Source: Alkalihalophilus pseudofirmus OF4
Lineage (GTDB): Bacteria > Bacillota > Bacilli > Bacillales > Bacillaceae_D
Direction: 5' to 3'
Length of the DNA stretch: 64,000 bases
NCBI RefSeq assembly: GCF_000005825.2
Contig: NC_013791.2
Coordinates: 1,364,001 to 1,428,000, forward strand
Each line of letters starts with the position of its first letter. Positions within the stretch are counted from its first letter, which is position 1. Below are positions 42,868 to 50,542 of this stretch, piece by piece. Under the pieces are notes generated by a model. That model did no database searches. It was given only the letters and a program-made list of their open reading frames with translations, and was not told where the DNA came from. Made by a program: the position numbers and the translations under genes.

Positions 42868-43347
42868 ATGTCAAGCAGTAAAATGAAAAATGTGACGCCG
42901 ACACAGCAGGCTTATCAACGTCTTGCCCAAAAGCACGAATTGAAGCGCCCGGTTCTTAAAAACTGTATTCGAGCTTTCTTTATTGGAGGATTAATTTGTT
43001 TTTTTGGACAAGGCGTACAAACGATGTATTATACCTTTTTTGATTTTACTGAGCGCACAGCAGGCAATCCGACCGTAGCCACGTTAATTTTTATCGCCGT
43101 CTTACTAACAGGTTTTGGAGTATATGACAGGTTCGCTCAATTTGCAGGAGCTGGTACAGCAGTGCCTGTGACAGGCTTTGCTAACTCAGTTGCATCAGCT
43201 GCTATTGAACATAGAACTGAAGGCTACGTTCTTGGTGTGGGCGGTAATATGTTTAAGCTGGCTGGTTCAGTTATCGTATTTGGGACGGTTGCAGCTTTCA
43301 TTATTGCAATTATAAAAACCGTGCTGCTTCAGTGGGGAGGGCTGTGA
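42868..43347 (+). CDS. spoVAC2: SpoVAC paralogue of the second spoVA operon
   Basis: The 159-residue membrane protein is similar to SpoVAC at 18116-18571, including GFGVYDRFAQFAGAGTAVPVTGFANSVASAAIEHRTEGYVLGVGGNMFKLAGSVI. The N-terminus is about 8 residues longer. It would form the membrane channel part of a second dipicolinate-type transporter. Operon order SpoVAC-SpoVAD-SpoVAEb is kept. GGAGGGTAGC precedes the ATG. The symbol is descriptive of the spoVA2 class. Confidence 0.92.
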   Translation: MSSSKMKNVTPTQQAYQRLAQKHELKRPVLKNCIRAFFIGGLICFFGQGVQTMYYTFFDFTERTAGNPTVATLIFIAVLLTGFGVYDRFAQFAGAGTAVPVTGFANSVASAAIEHRTEGYVLGVGGNMFKLAGSVIVFGTVAAFIIAIIKTVLLQWGGL

Positions 43348-43348
43348 G

Positions 43349-44359
43349 ATGTTAAAGGGACATCAGTCTTGGGTGTTTGAAAATAAGCCAGTGATTACCT
43401 CAACTGGTGTTGTTGGAGGTCCGTTTGAAGCAAATGGTTTGCTATCTAACGACTTTGACCTCCTCCATGAGGACCTTTGGTTAGGGCAGGATTCTTACGA
43501 GAAAGCACAACGTGTCCTTCTAGAAGAATCCGTAACCAGGGCCATTGAAAAAGCTGAGCTAACAAATGGTGATATTCAATTTATGCTGGCAGGAGATCTG
43601 CTTAACCAATTAACCCCATCAAGTTTTGCATGCCGTATGCTTTGTATTCCTTACCTAGGCATGTTTGGAGCGTGTTCAACGTCAATGGAAGGGCTTGCGC
43701 TTGCTGCGTTTCTAGTGAATGGGGACGGGGCAAATCATGTAGTGACAGCAGCAACGAGTCATAATGCAGCAACCGAAAAGCAATTCCGTTATCCTACCGA
43801 GTATGGCGGACAAAAACCGCCAACTGCTCAGTGGACTGTTACCGCTTCCGGTGCTGCCATTATTTCAAGAGAAGGTTCAGGTCCGCACGTTACCTCGGCT
43901 ACGATTGGCAAAGTTATTGATATGGGGTTGTCAGATCCATTTAATATGGGCGGTGCTATGGCTCCGGCAGCTGTTGATACGATTGAATCACATTTTCGTG
44001 ATCTAGAACTGCCACATGATCATTATGACCTTATAGCAACAGGTGACTTAGGAAAGATTGGATTGCCGATTGCAAAAGAAATGCTTGAAGAGAGAGGCAT
44101 CGCACTAGAGGATGGTGTGTTCCAAGATTGTGGGTTAATGATTTATCGAGAAGGACAGCCGGTTCTTGCCGGAGCAAGCGGACCGGGGTGTTCTGCTTCA
44201 GTAACGTACGGGCATTTACTTAACAGAATGAAACGAGGCGAAATTAAGCGTATGTTAATAGTGGCAACTGGAGCACTTCTTTCCCCGTTATCATTTCAAC
44301 AAAAGGAAACGATCCCTTGTATCGCACATGCAGTCTCAATTGAAGCGGGGGGAATGTAA
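43349..44359 (+). CDS. spoVAD2: SpoVAD paralogue of the second spoVA operon
   Basis: The 336-residue protein is a full-length paralogue of SpoVAD at 18585-19595. It keeps [51 protein letters not shown] and [25 protein letters not shown] dipicolinate-binding or related ligand role is inferred from the paralogue. It begins 1 base after spoVAC2, with GGGAGGG upstream. It lacks frameshifts or internal stops. Confidence 0.93.
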   Translation: MLKGHQSWVFENKPVITSTGVVGGPFEANGLLSNDFDLLHEDLWLGQDSYEKAQRVLLEESVTRAIEKAELTNGDIQFMLAGDLLNQLTPSSFACRMLCIPYLGMFGACSTSMEGLALAAFLVNGDGANHVVTAATSHNAATEKQFRYPTEYGGQKPPTAQWTVTASGAAIISREGSGPHVTSATIGKVIDMGLSDPFNMGGAMAPAAVDTIESHFRDLELPHDHYDLIATGDLGKIGLPIAKEMLEERGIALEDGVFQDCGLMIYREGQPVLAGASGPGCSASVTYGHLLNRMKRGEIKRMLIVATGALLSPLSFQQKETIPCIAHAVSIEAGGM

Positions 44360-44360
44360 C

Positions 44361-44711
44361 ATGATCTTTATTTGGGCCTTTATTGTTGGCGGTATTATAT
44401 GTGTGGTTGGACAGTTGTTAATGGATGTAGGGAAGCTGACTCCGGCACACACCATGAGTACTCTTGTTGTGACAGGGGCAGTTTTAGATGGATTTGGTCT
44501 CTATGAGCCTTTAATTGATTTTGCCGGAGCTGGTGCCACAGTTCCTATAACAAGCTTTGGGAATGCCTTAGTACACGGTGCGATGGCTGAAGCTGAACAA
44601 AATGGATTAATCGGTGTGATAACAGGAATATTTGAAGTGACAAGTGCCGGTATCTCTGCAGCCATCATTTTTGGATTCCTCGCATCACTCGTTTTTAAAC
44701 CTAAAGGGTAG
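44361..44711 (+). CDS. spoVAEb2: SpoVAEb paralogue of the second spoVA operon
   Basis: The 116-residue membrane protein is the same length as SpoVAEb at 19595-19945 and shares [29 protein letters not shown] and [23 protein letters not shown]. The ATG at 44361 follows GGGGGGA by 9 bases. A longer frame reaching back into spoVAD2 is rejected. There is no SpoVAEa or SpoVAF partner in this operon, as in other spoVA2-type operons. Confidence 0.92.
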   Translation: MIFIWAFIVGGIICVVGQLLMDVGKLTPAHTMSTLVVTGAVLDGFGLYEPLIDFAGAGATVPITSFGNALVHGAMAEAEQNGLIGVITGIFEVTSAGISAAIIFGFLASLVFKPKG

Positions 44712-44721
44712 GTGATTTAGT

Positions 44722-44928
44722 ATGTCAGTAGCAGCACAAGTAAAAGGCACTCTATTTTCGCTTAAGGGTATTGACGCTACCTTAACCAAATTAGCCTTGC
44801 AATCATCAGACGAAGAAGCAGAGAAAGTGTATCATCAAGCTTCTCTCAAAACAAGAACCATCATTCAAGAAATGGAGCAGCAGGTCATGTTTTTAGAGCG
44901 GGAAGAGCCGCAATATAAAGGGAATTAA
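44722..44928 (+). CDS. DUF1657 small protein 2
   Basis: The 68-residue soluble helical protein shares with the 42132-42335 product the pattern LKGIDATLTKLALQS...KTRTIIQEMEQQVMFLEREEPQYKGN. It lies 10 bp after spoVAEb2 and 11 bp before the DUF421 fusion gene. AGGTGAT is upstream. Function unknown. The shared C-terminal EEPQYK signature suggests both copies fold and bind alike. Confidence 0.84.
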   Translation: MSVAAQVKGTLFSLKGIDATLTKLALQSSDEEAEKVYHQASLKTRTIIQEMEQQVMFLEREEPQYKGN

Positions 44929-44939
44929 GGAGGGATAAA

Positions 44940-45797
44940 ATGCCAGGCTGGCTAGAAGTTGTCGCAAGAAGTATAGGCATCATCATTATTCTGTTTGCCT
45001 TTTTCAAAGGCTTTATCCGGAAGCCTATTGGTGAATGCTCAGCATTTGAATATGGCATAGTAGCTGGCATGAGCGTGATTGGTGCCATAGGAGCGTTTTC
45101 TCTTCAATCACCGATTGGATTAGTTCTTACTGCACTTTTTGTATGGGGGCTTTTGGCAATCGGATTAGCTTATGCTGTTGAAAAAAGCGCAAAGGTCCGT
45201 ACATTTATTTACGGAAGAGGAATTCCATTGATTAAAGATGGGAAAATTCTTGAAGATAATATGACAAAACAACATGTAACAAGTGATGAACTATTAAGAA
45301 GATTACGCTCAAAAGATGTATTTCAAACGGCTGATGTAGAGTTTGCGGTGTTAGAATCTAATGGAGAGTTAAATGTATTATTAAAATCAGATAAGCAGCC
45401 GATCTCACCAAGCGCCTTGCAAATAAAGGTTGCACAAACAAAACAGCCAGAAACCGTCATTAAAGACGGAGAGATTTTGGATGAACCTTTAGCAACAAGA
45501 GGTCTTAACCGTGAATGGCTGGAGACGGAATTGAGTAAAATCGATGTTTCAGTCGAAAATGTATTTCTAGCTCAAGTTGATAAAGACGGGCAGTTAACAG
45601 TTGATTTATTTGATGATCAATTAACCGTTCCACAACCGACTGAGCTAGCTTTGCTTTCTGCAAGCTTAAAAAAAGTGCAAGCAGATCTCTCGTTATTTGC
45701 GCTAGATACGGAAAATATGCGTTCTAGAGAGCGCTATGAATGGTGTGAAAAAGAAGTAACTGAGTTGATAAATGATTTGAAACCATACACTTCTTAA
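44940..45797 (+). CDS. DUF421 (YetF-like) protein fused to a DUF1657-like tail
   Basis: Three N-terminal hydrophobic segments (about 10-80) and a YetF-type domain (about 95-225) make a DUF421 protein. Residues 236-281 (LLSASLKKVQADLSLFALDTEN...INDLKP) line up with the DUF1657 genes of the same operon, for example LKSAQASLETFALETDN...VDGLNP. The fusion implies that DUF1657 proteins work at the membrane with DUF421. It is the last gene of the spoVA2-type operon. AAGGAGGG precedes the ATG. The stop overlaps the convergent DUF421 gene. Confidence 0.87.
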   Translation: MPGWLEVVARSIGIIIILFAFFKGFIRKPIGECSAFEYGIVAGMSVIGAIGAFSLQSPIGLVLTALFVWGLLAIGLAYAVEKSAKVRTFIYGRGIPLIKDGKILEDNMTKQHVTSDELLRRLRSKDVFQTADVEFAVLESNGELNVLLKSDKQPISPSALQIKVAQTKQPETVIKDGEILDEPLATRGLNREWLETELSKIDVSVENVFLAQVDKDGQLTVDLFDDQLTVPQPTELALLSASLKKVQADLSLFALDTENMRSRERYEWCEKEVTELINDLKPYTS

Positions 45798-46510
45798 TGC
45801 TGAATTAATTCATGTTCTTCGTCTTTACGCGAATAAGCTAATTGCAGGTCCCCTTCATCATTTATCGTGCATAAAAAAATAGTATCGATTCGAATCACTC
45901 CCATCTTCTCTAAGCGGCGAAGGAGTGATTCTTTATTCATACCGAGCTCTTCAATCACTTCCTCACGAAACTCACCTTCAATAACAGTGGGATAAGAAAT
46001 TCCAGAATATTTCTTTTTAATTCCAAGATCTTCAATGCTTGGCACAGCTTTATTTGGCTTCCGTTGTACGCTGATATCCCCGTTTGCTTCTATAATAGCC
46101 AATTTCACATCTCCAATATCAAACACATCTTTTTGCCTAAGCATCTGTAAGACATTATCAATGGAATAACGGATCGAAGCCACATTATCGACTAACATTT
46201 TCCCATCTTTTACAACGACGGTCGGCTCAAATGTAATCCACTTACCAAATGGGCGGTTTCTTATCACTTTTAATGCTACAACTTTTTGAAACAAAGCAAT
46301 GGCAATGATTGCATAGGCAGTATGAATATGACTCACTGTAGGATCTGCAATATCCGCACCGGTTACAGACGCAAGTGTCACAATCACTAAAAAGTCAAAT
46401 ATAGGTACTTGCCCGATGGAACGTTTCCCCATCGTTAAGGTCATAAATAATAAGAGGGGGAGAATGGTGAATATCCGCCCGGTTACAAGCGCGAGTTCTT
46501 GAAACATCAT
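45794..46510 (-). CDS. DUF421 (YetF-like) membrane protein 3, convergent
   Basis: The 238-residue protein has two to three hydrophobic segments (about 5-80, including GKRSIGQVPIFDFLVIVTLASVTG) and a YetF-type soluble domain (LRQKDVFDIGDVKLAIIEANGDISVQRK). It is encoded on the minus strand, tail to tail with the DUF421-DUF1657 gene, and the stops overlap by 4 bp. The ATG at 46510 follows GAGAGGAG by about 7 bases. A 39-residue upstream extension is in frame but has no ribosome site and unusual composition. Confidence 0.82.
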   Translation of the reverse strand: MMFQELALVTGRIFTILPLLLFMTLTMGKRSIGQVPIFDFLVIVTLASVTGADIADPTVSHIHTAYAIIAIALFQKVVALKVIRNRPFGKWITFEPTVVVKDGKMLVDNVASIRYSIDNVLQMLRQKDVFDIGDVKLAIIEANGDISVQRKPNKAVPSIEDLGIKKKYSGISYPTVIEGEFREEVIEELGMNKESLLRRLEKMGVIRIDTIFLCTINDEGDLQLAYSRKDEEHELIQH

Positions 46511-46603
46511 CTTTTTTCTCCTCTCACAAACTGATATGAACGATTCTAGATAATATTTGTTAGTATGTTCCAGCTTCTGCATGATATGCGAGGAGTTAAT
46601 CAA

Positions 46604-46632
46604 GTCATATATATGGTTGTCTTGCATAAACT
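46604..46632 (+). promoter_or_regulatory. Candidate sigma-E (mother cell) promoter of dacB-spmA-spmB
   Basis: GTCATATA (46604-46611), 13 bp, then CATAAACT (46625-46632). This fits the sigma-E pattern GTCATATT-N13-14-CATACAAT at 7 of 8 and 6 of 8. It is about 88 bp before dacB. B. subtilis dacB-spmAB is sigma-E dependent. Confidence 0.7.
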
Positions 46633-46719
46633 TGTCTTACAGATAGATAGGTGTCATTCAGCATCATAAACACGAACAGGTGCATTTAAGATAATTCTTA
46701 GACGGGACGGGGATAATAT

Positions 46720-47868
46720 ATGATGAAAAAAACGGTGGTAATTGGACTTATTTTCTTTCTTCTTTCTTTTTCAATTGCTCCTCAAATTGAGGTTGAAGCT
46801 AGGAATTTCTCCGTTTCTGCTGAGGCAGCCATAATGATGGAGCAGGAATCAGGAAGAATCTTGTATGCGAAAAATGACCAGACTTCTTTGAGAATCGCGA
46901 GTATTACAAAAATCATGACAGCTTTACTCGCAATTGAATCAGGCAAGATGCAGGAGCAGGTGAAAATTTCAACGAATGCGGAGGGGACAGAAGGGTCTTC
47001 TATTTATTTACGAGCTGGAGAGTCTATGCTTTTAGAAGATTTGGTTTACGGCCTCATGTTACGAAGCGGAAATGATGCGGCGGTTGCAATAGCTGAACAT
47101 GTCGGGGGCAGTTTAGAAGGGTTTGTCTATTTGATGAATGAAAAAGCAAGAGAACTTGGGATGAATCAAACACAGTTTCAAAATCCTCACGGGCTAGATG
47201 ATCATGAAGACCATTATTCGTCTGCTTATGACATGGCATTATTAACTCGTTATGCCATGGAAAGCCCGCTTTATCAGGAAATTTCTTCCGCTAAAACCCA
47301 CAGAGTAGACGGAGATCAGATTCGCGTTTGGCATAATAAAAATCGGTTGTTAACGGAGCTGTATGAATATTCAACAGGTGGGAAGACCGGATTTACGAAA
47401 AGAGCTAGAAGAACGCTTGTATCGACAGCCTCAAAAGATGATCTTGATTTAATCGTAGTTACTCTAAATGCGCCAAGCGATTGGCATGATCATATGAATC
47501 TATTTAACTGGGCATTTGATTCCTTTTCTCTTGAAACATTGGTAGAAGAGGGGATGTTTAAAGATATAAAAGATGAGTTTTACAAAGACCATGTGTTCAG
47601 TCCCTATACATTTGAATATCCGTTATTAGGTTCTGAAAAAGAAATGGTCCAACAAAAGGTTACTCTTTACCGTCCTCCCACAGAGGAAGAGCGTGATCAA
47701 TACGTGCCGCCTCATCCTGTTGGAAAAGTAGACATTACATTGTCGGGAGAAAAAATTGGCCAGGTTCCACTGTATTATCACCCGCCAGAGGTTGTAGAGA
47801 AGCAAGGATTTTGGTCGCGTTTCCTTAGCATTTTCTCGCTCACGCTTGGGGTGAGAGGAATTGATTAA
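46720..47868 (+). CDS. dacB: D-alanyl-D-alanine carboxypeptidase DacB (PBP5*)
   Basis: DacB is the mother-cell DD-carboxypeptidase that limits cortex cross-linking and so influences spore core dehydration. A signal peptide (about 1-27) precedes the S11 domain with SxxK in IASITKIM, SGN in RSGND and KTG in GGKTGFT. A C-terminal region follows (about 270-382). The length of 382 equals that in B. subtilis. GGACGGGG precedes the ATG; the adjacent ATG at 46723 is an alternative. It overlaps spmA by 8 bp. Confidence 0.92.
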   Translation: MMKKTVVIGLIFFLLSFSIAPQIEVEARNFSVSAEAAIMMEQESGRILYAKNDQTSLRIASITKIMTALLAIESGKMQEQVKISTNAEGTEGSSIYLRAGESMLLEDLVYGLMLRSGNDAAVAIAEHVGGSLEGFVYLMNEKARELGMNQTQFQNPHGLDDHEDHYSSAYDMALLTRYAMESPLYQEISSAKTHRVDGDQIRVWHNKNRLLTELYEYSTGGKTGFTKRARRTLVSTASKDDLDLIVVTLNAPSDWHDHMNLFNWAFDSFSLETLVEEGMFKDIKDEFYKDHVFSPYTFEYPLLGSEKEMVQQKVTLYRPPTEEERDQYVPPHPVGKVDITLSGEKIGQVPLYYHPPEVVEKQGFWSRFLSIFSLTLGVRGID

Positions 47869-48454
47869 TAAAATTTGGGTGGGCATGCTTGTGATCGGCA
47901 TTGTCTTTGCGGGATTTAATGGAAAGATGGCTGAAGTGAATGAGGCCATTTTCGCTGGCGCTAAGGATGCTGTGGCAATATGCATCGGGTTAATAAGTAT
48001 ATTGGTATTTTGGCTTGGACTGATGAAAATTGCACAAGTCGCTGGGATGCTGAAGGGCTTAGCAAGGCTTATGCGCCCAATGGCTGCAAGATTATTTCCT
48101 GAAGTTCCTCCCAATCATCCGGCAATGGGCTATATCCTATCTAATATGACTGCAAATTTATTTGGCTTAGGAAATGCCGCCACTCCTATGGGAATTAAGG
48201 CGATGGAACAGCTTAAAGATTTAAATGAAGGCAGAGACTCTGCCAGCCGTTCCATGATTACCCTGCTTGCTATTAATACAGCGAGCATAACGTTGATTCC
48301 AACAACAGTCATCTCAATTAGAATGAGTTATGGCTCTGTTTCACCTACAGAAATCGTAGGGACGACTCTTTTAGCTACTACTTGTTCTACAGTCGGTGCT
48401 ATTTTAATAGATCGGTATTTTTATTACCGGAGAGTAAGGAAGGGGAGAGCATAG
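47861..48454 (+). CDS. spmA: Spore maturation protein A
   Basis: SpmA is a membrane nucleoside-recognition (Gate) family protein that, with SpmB, is needed for normal spore core dehydration. The 197-residue protein begins with an N-terminal INKIWVGMLVIGIVFAGFNG. It has GYILSNMTANLFGLGNAATPMGIKAMEQL (about 86-114), the Gate-domain signature. The start is a TTG at 47861 inside the end of dacB, with AGAGG just upstream; the context is tight, so the exact start is less certain. It is co-transcribed with dacB and spmB. Confidence 0.9.
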   Translation: MINKIWVGMLVIGIVFAGFNGKMAEVNEAIFAGAKDAVAICIGLISILVFWLGLMKIAQVAGMLKGLARLMRPMAARLFPEVPPNHPAMGYILSNMTANLFGLGNAATPMGIKAMEQLKDLNEGRDSASRSMITLLAINTASITLIPTTVISIRMSYGSVSPTEIVGTTLLATTCSTVGAILIDRYFYYRRVRKGRA

Positions 48455-48988
48455 GTGAGCATACTGACAGTCGTCTCCATCTGGTTTATCCCTGTTTTAA
48501 TTGGTGTCATTTTAGTTTATGGAACCTACAAGCGAGTTCCGACTTATGAAACATTTGTGGAAGGTGCTAAAGAGGGATTTGGTATGGCTATATCCATTAT
48601 TCCTTACCTTGTCGGAATGCTTGTGGCTATTTCAGTATTTCGGGCATCTGGTGCGATGGAGTTTTTAATTGAATTGATGAAACCATTTTTACAAATGGCA
48701 GGGGTCCCATCAGAAATTGTTCCTCTTGCAATGATCAGGCCGATTTCAGGTACAGGAGCATTAGGGATGACGAGTGACCTTATTGCAACCTATGGGCCAG
48801 ATTCTTTTATTGGCAGACTCGCTTCGACCATGCAGGGAAGTACAGATACGACTTTATATGTACTGACTGTATATTTCGGAGCAGTCGGGATCAAGAAGAT
48901 GGGGGATGCCCTTAAAGTCGGTTTGCTCGCTGATGTTGTCGGAATTATAGCATCTATTATTATCGTAACCATAGTATTTGGTGTATAG
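48455..48988 (+). CDS. spmB: Spore maturation protein B
   Basis: SpmB is the second Gate-family membrane protein of the pair and partners SpmA in spore maturation. The 177-residue sequence has several hydrophobic segments, the IRPISGTGALGMTSDLIATYGPDSFIGRLAST segment (about 90-121) and MQGSTDTTLYVLTVYFGAVGI. The start is a GTG at 48455, directly after the spmA stop, with AGGGGAGAG upstream. A terminator follows. Confidence 0.93.
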   Translation: MSILTVVSIWFIPVLIGVILVYGTYKRVPTYETFVEGAKEGFGMAISIIPYLVGMLVAISVFRASGAMEFLIELMKPFLQMAGVPSEIVPLAMIRPISGTGALGMTSDLIATYGPDSFIGRLASTMQGSTDTTLYVLTVYFGAVGIKKMGDALKVGLLADVVGIIASIIIVTIVFGV

Positions 48989-49020
48989 AGCCTGACTGTA
49001 TTTACTAGTTAGGCTTTTTG
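48989..49020 (+). terminator. Terminator after spmB
   Basis: AGCCTGACT pairs with AGTTAGGCT (one G-T pair) around a 9-base loop, then a T run. It starts directly after the stop codon. Confidence 0.87.
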
Positions 49021-49074
49021 TATGCAATAAATTTCCTTTTACTAGGTGATAATGGTGACAAAAGCTTGAACGAC

Positions 49075-49117
49075 CCCCAACTGTTATCGCTTCTGCTTGA
49101 GAATTAACAGTTTGGGG
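49075..49117. repeat. Large stem-loop upstream of rluB
   Basis: CCCCAACTGTTA pairs with TAACAG-TTTGGGG (one bulge) around an 18-19-base loop. It lies after the spmB terminator and about 30 bp before rluB, with no T tract behind it. It may shape the rluB 5' leader or be a regulator site. Confidence 0.5.
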
Positions 49118-49148
49118 AGTATGATGGTACATGAGGTGAATGAATAGA

Positions 49149-49877
49149 ATGGAACGGTTACAAAAAGTGATAGCACAAGCAGGGATCACGTCAAGGCGGA
49201 AAGCAGAGACGATGATTACCGAAGGAAAAGTAAAAGTGAATGGACAAGTTGTACGGGAGTTAGGAGTTAAGGTCAATCCTAATAAAGACGAGATTGAAGT
49301 GGAAGGAGTTCCGATTGATAAAGAAGAACCGGTTTACTATTTAATGTATAAACCACAAGGTGTGATCTCTAGTGTCAAAGATGAAAAAGGACGTAAGGTC
49401 GTCACTGATTTCTTAGAGATTGAACAGCGAGTATTTCCAATCGGACGCTTGGATTATGATACATCTGGTCTTATTTTGTTAACAAATGATGGAGAGTTTG
49501 CTAATCAGCTGATGCATCCAAAGTTTAAAATTGACAAAGTGTATGTGGCAAAAGTAAAAGGCATCCCAGCTCGCGAAAGTTTGAAAAAGCTGCAGCATGG
49601 CGTGGTGCTTGAAGATGGAAAGACAGCTCCTGCAAAAGTTAAGCTGGTCTCAATGGATAAGAAAAAACAAACAGCTATAGTTCAATTGACGATTCATGAA
49701 GGCAGAAATAGACAGGTCCGTCGTATGTTTGAAGCAATCGGGCACCCGGTAATGAAGCTGAAACGCGAGCAATACAGCTTTTTAAATTTACGCAGTATGA
49801 ACCCTGGAGATGTGCGTCCTCTTAAGCCGATTGAAGTGAAACATCTGCGAGAATTAGCTGTCACGAAACCGTCATAA
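49149..49877 (+). CDS. rluB: 23S rRNA pseudouridine synthase RluB
   Basis: RluB modifies uridine in 23S rRNA (position 2605 in E. coli numbering). An S4 RNA-binding domain (about 1-60: MERLQKVIAQAGITSRRKAETMI) precedes the catalytic domain with the catalytic Asp in GRLDYDTSGLI, and the HEGRNRQVRRMF motif. Predicted length is 242. The ATG at 49149 (MERLQKVI) is chosen over the in-frame ATG at 49140, which sits against the GAGGTG ribosome site. Its place before resA matches Bacillus. Confidence 0.93.
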   Translation: MERLQKVIAQAGITSRRKAETMITEGKVKVNGQVVRELGVKVNPNKDEIEVEGVPIDKEEPVYYLMYKPQGVISSVKDEKGRKVVTDFLEIEQRVFPIGRLDYDTSGLILLTNDGEFANQLMHPKFKIDKVYVAKVKGIPARESLKKLQHGVVLEDGKTAPAKVKLVSMDKKKQTAIVQLTIHEGRNRQVRRMFEAIGHPVMKLKREQYSFLNLRSMNPGDVRPLKPIEVKHLRELAVTKPS

Positions 49878-49887
49878 ACTTAAAATG

Positions 49888-49905
49888 TTGTGCGTGTGAA
49901 CAACG
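49888..49905. promoter_or_regulatory. Possible ResD-type binding repeats upstream of resA
   Basis: TTGTGC and GTGTGAAC lie in a GTTGT...ACAAC dyad just upstream of the -10 region. They resemble the TTGTGAA-type half-sites of ResD targets. ResD autoregulates resA in B. subtilis. The match is short. Confidence 0.35.
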
Positions 49906-49906
49906 C

Positions 49907-49928
49907 TATAATAGTGATAATCACTATT
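49907..49928. promoter_or_regulatory. resA -10 region overlapped by a Fur-box-like palindrome
   Basis: TATAAT (49907-49912) is a consensus -10 about 50 bp before resA. It overlaps AATAGTGA-TAA-TCACTATT (49910-49928), a perfect 8-bp-arm palindrome. This matches the 19-bp Fur box GATAATGATAATCATTATC at 15 positions. No good -35 is visible, which fits an activator-dependent promoter. A repressor bound here would block initiation. Confidence 0.55.
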
Positions 49929-49960
49929 AATTAGTGTAGAAAAGGGGAGATAGACTAAAA

Positions 49961-50494
49961 ATGAAACGTAAACGATTAATCATGCGAACTTCTATACTTG
50001 CAGTGATTGCGATTGCCCTTGCCTATACGTTTTACTCAAACTATATAGCTGACCACAGTGTAGCACGAGCAGGAAATGATGCGGTCAATTTCGCGTTAAC
50101 TGATCTAGAGGGAGAGCGGATTGAACTTGATGAGTATAGGGGACAAGGGGTATTTCTAAACTTTTGGGGTACTTACTGCCCGCCTTGTGTAAAAGAAATG
50201 CCGATCATGGAAGATTTGTATGATGAGTACAAAGAACAAGGTGTTGAAATTATTGCTGTAAACGTGAATGAACCTGAATTGACGGTTAATCAATTTGTGA
50301 ACCGCTTGAATCTTACTTTCCCGATTGCTATTGATAAGGGGATGAGAGTTAGTGATGCTTATGGCATTTCACCACTGCCCACGACAATATTAATTGATGA
50401 GCACGGGGAAATTGTAAAAGTTCATACTGGCGGAATGACTGATTCACAAGTAAGAGAGTTTTTAGAGCTTATTAAGCCAAGTACGAATAGTTAA
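49961..50494 (+). CDS. resA: Thiol-disulfide oxidoreductase ResA
   Basis: ResA is a membrane-anchored extracytoplasmic thioredoxin-like reductase that keeps apocytochrome c heme-binding thiols reduced. An N-terminal membrane segment (about 8-28) precedes the TlpA/ResA fold with active site C73-P-P-C76 (FWGTYCPPCVKEM). The usual ResA has CEPC, so the second dipeptide differs. The cis-proline is in SPLPTTIL. Length 177 is normal. It heads resABC and is followed 48 bp later by resB. Confidence 0.92.
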   Translation: MKRKRLIMRTSILAVIAIALAYTFYSNYIADHSVARAGNDAVNFALTDLEGERIELDEYRGQGVFLNFWGTYCPPCVKEMPIMEDLYDEYKEQGVEIIAVNVNEPELTVNQFVNRLNLTFPIAIDKGMRVSDAYGISPLPTTILIDEHGEIVKVHTGGMTDSQVREFLELIKPSTNS

Positions 50495-50542
50495 TTGAAA
50501 TTAATCGAAGGGTAAATCGAACGGTAAATCGAGGTGTAAGGC

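Noticed and set aside
45794-46627. 39-residue N-terminal extension of the convergent DUF421 protein
   Set aside because: No ribosome site before it, while GAGAGGAG is correctly spaced before the internal ATG at 46510, and DUF421 proteins start close to the first membrane segment.
48854-49276. 140-codon minus-strand frame over the end of spmB and start of rluB
   Set aside because: It is antisense to two well-identified genes and to a terminator, with no family resemblance.
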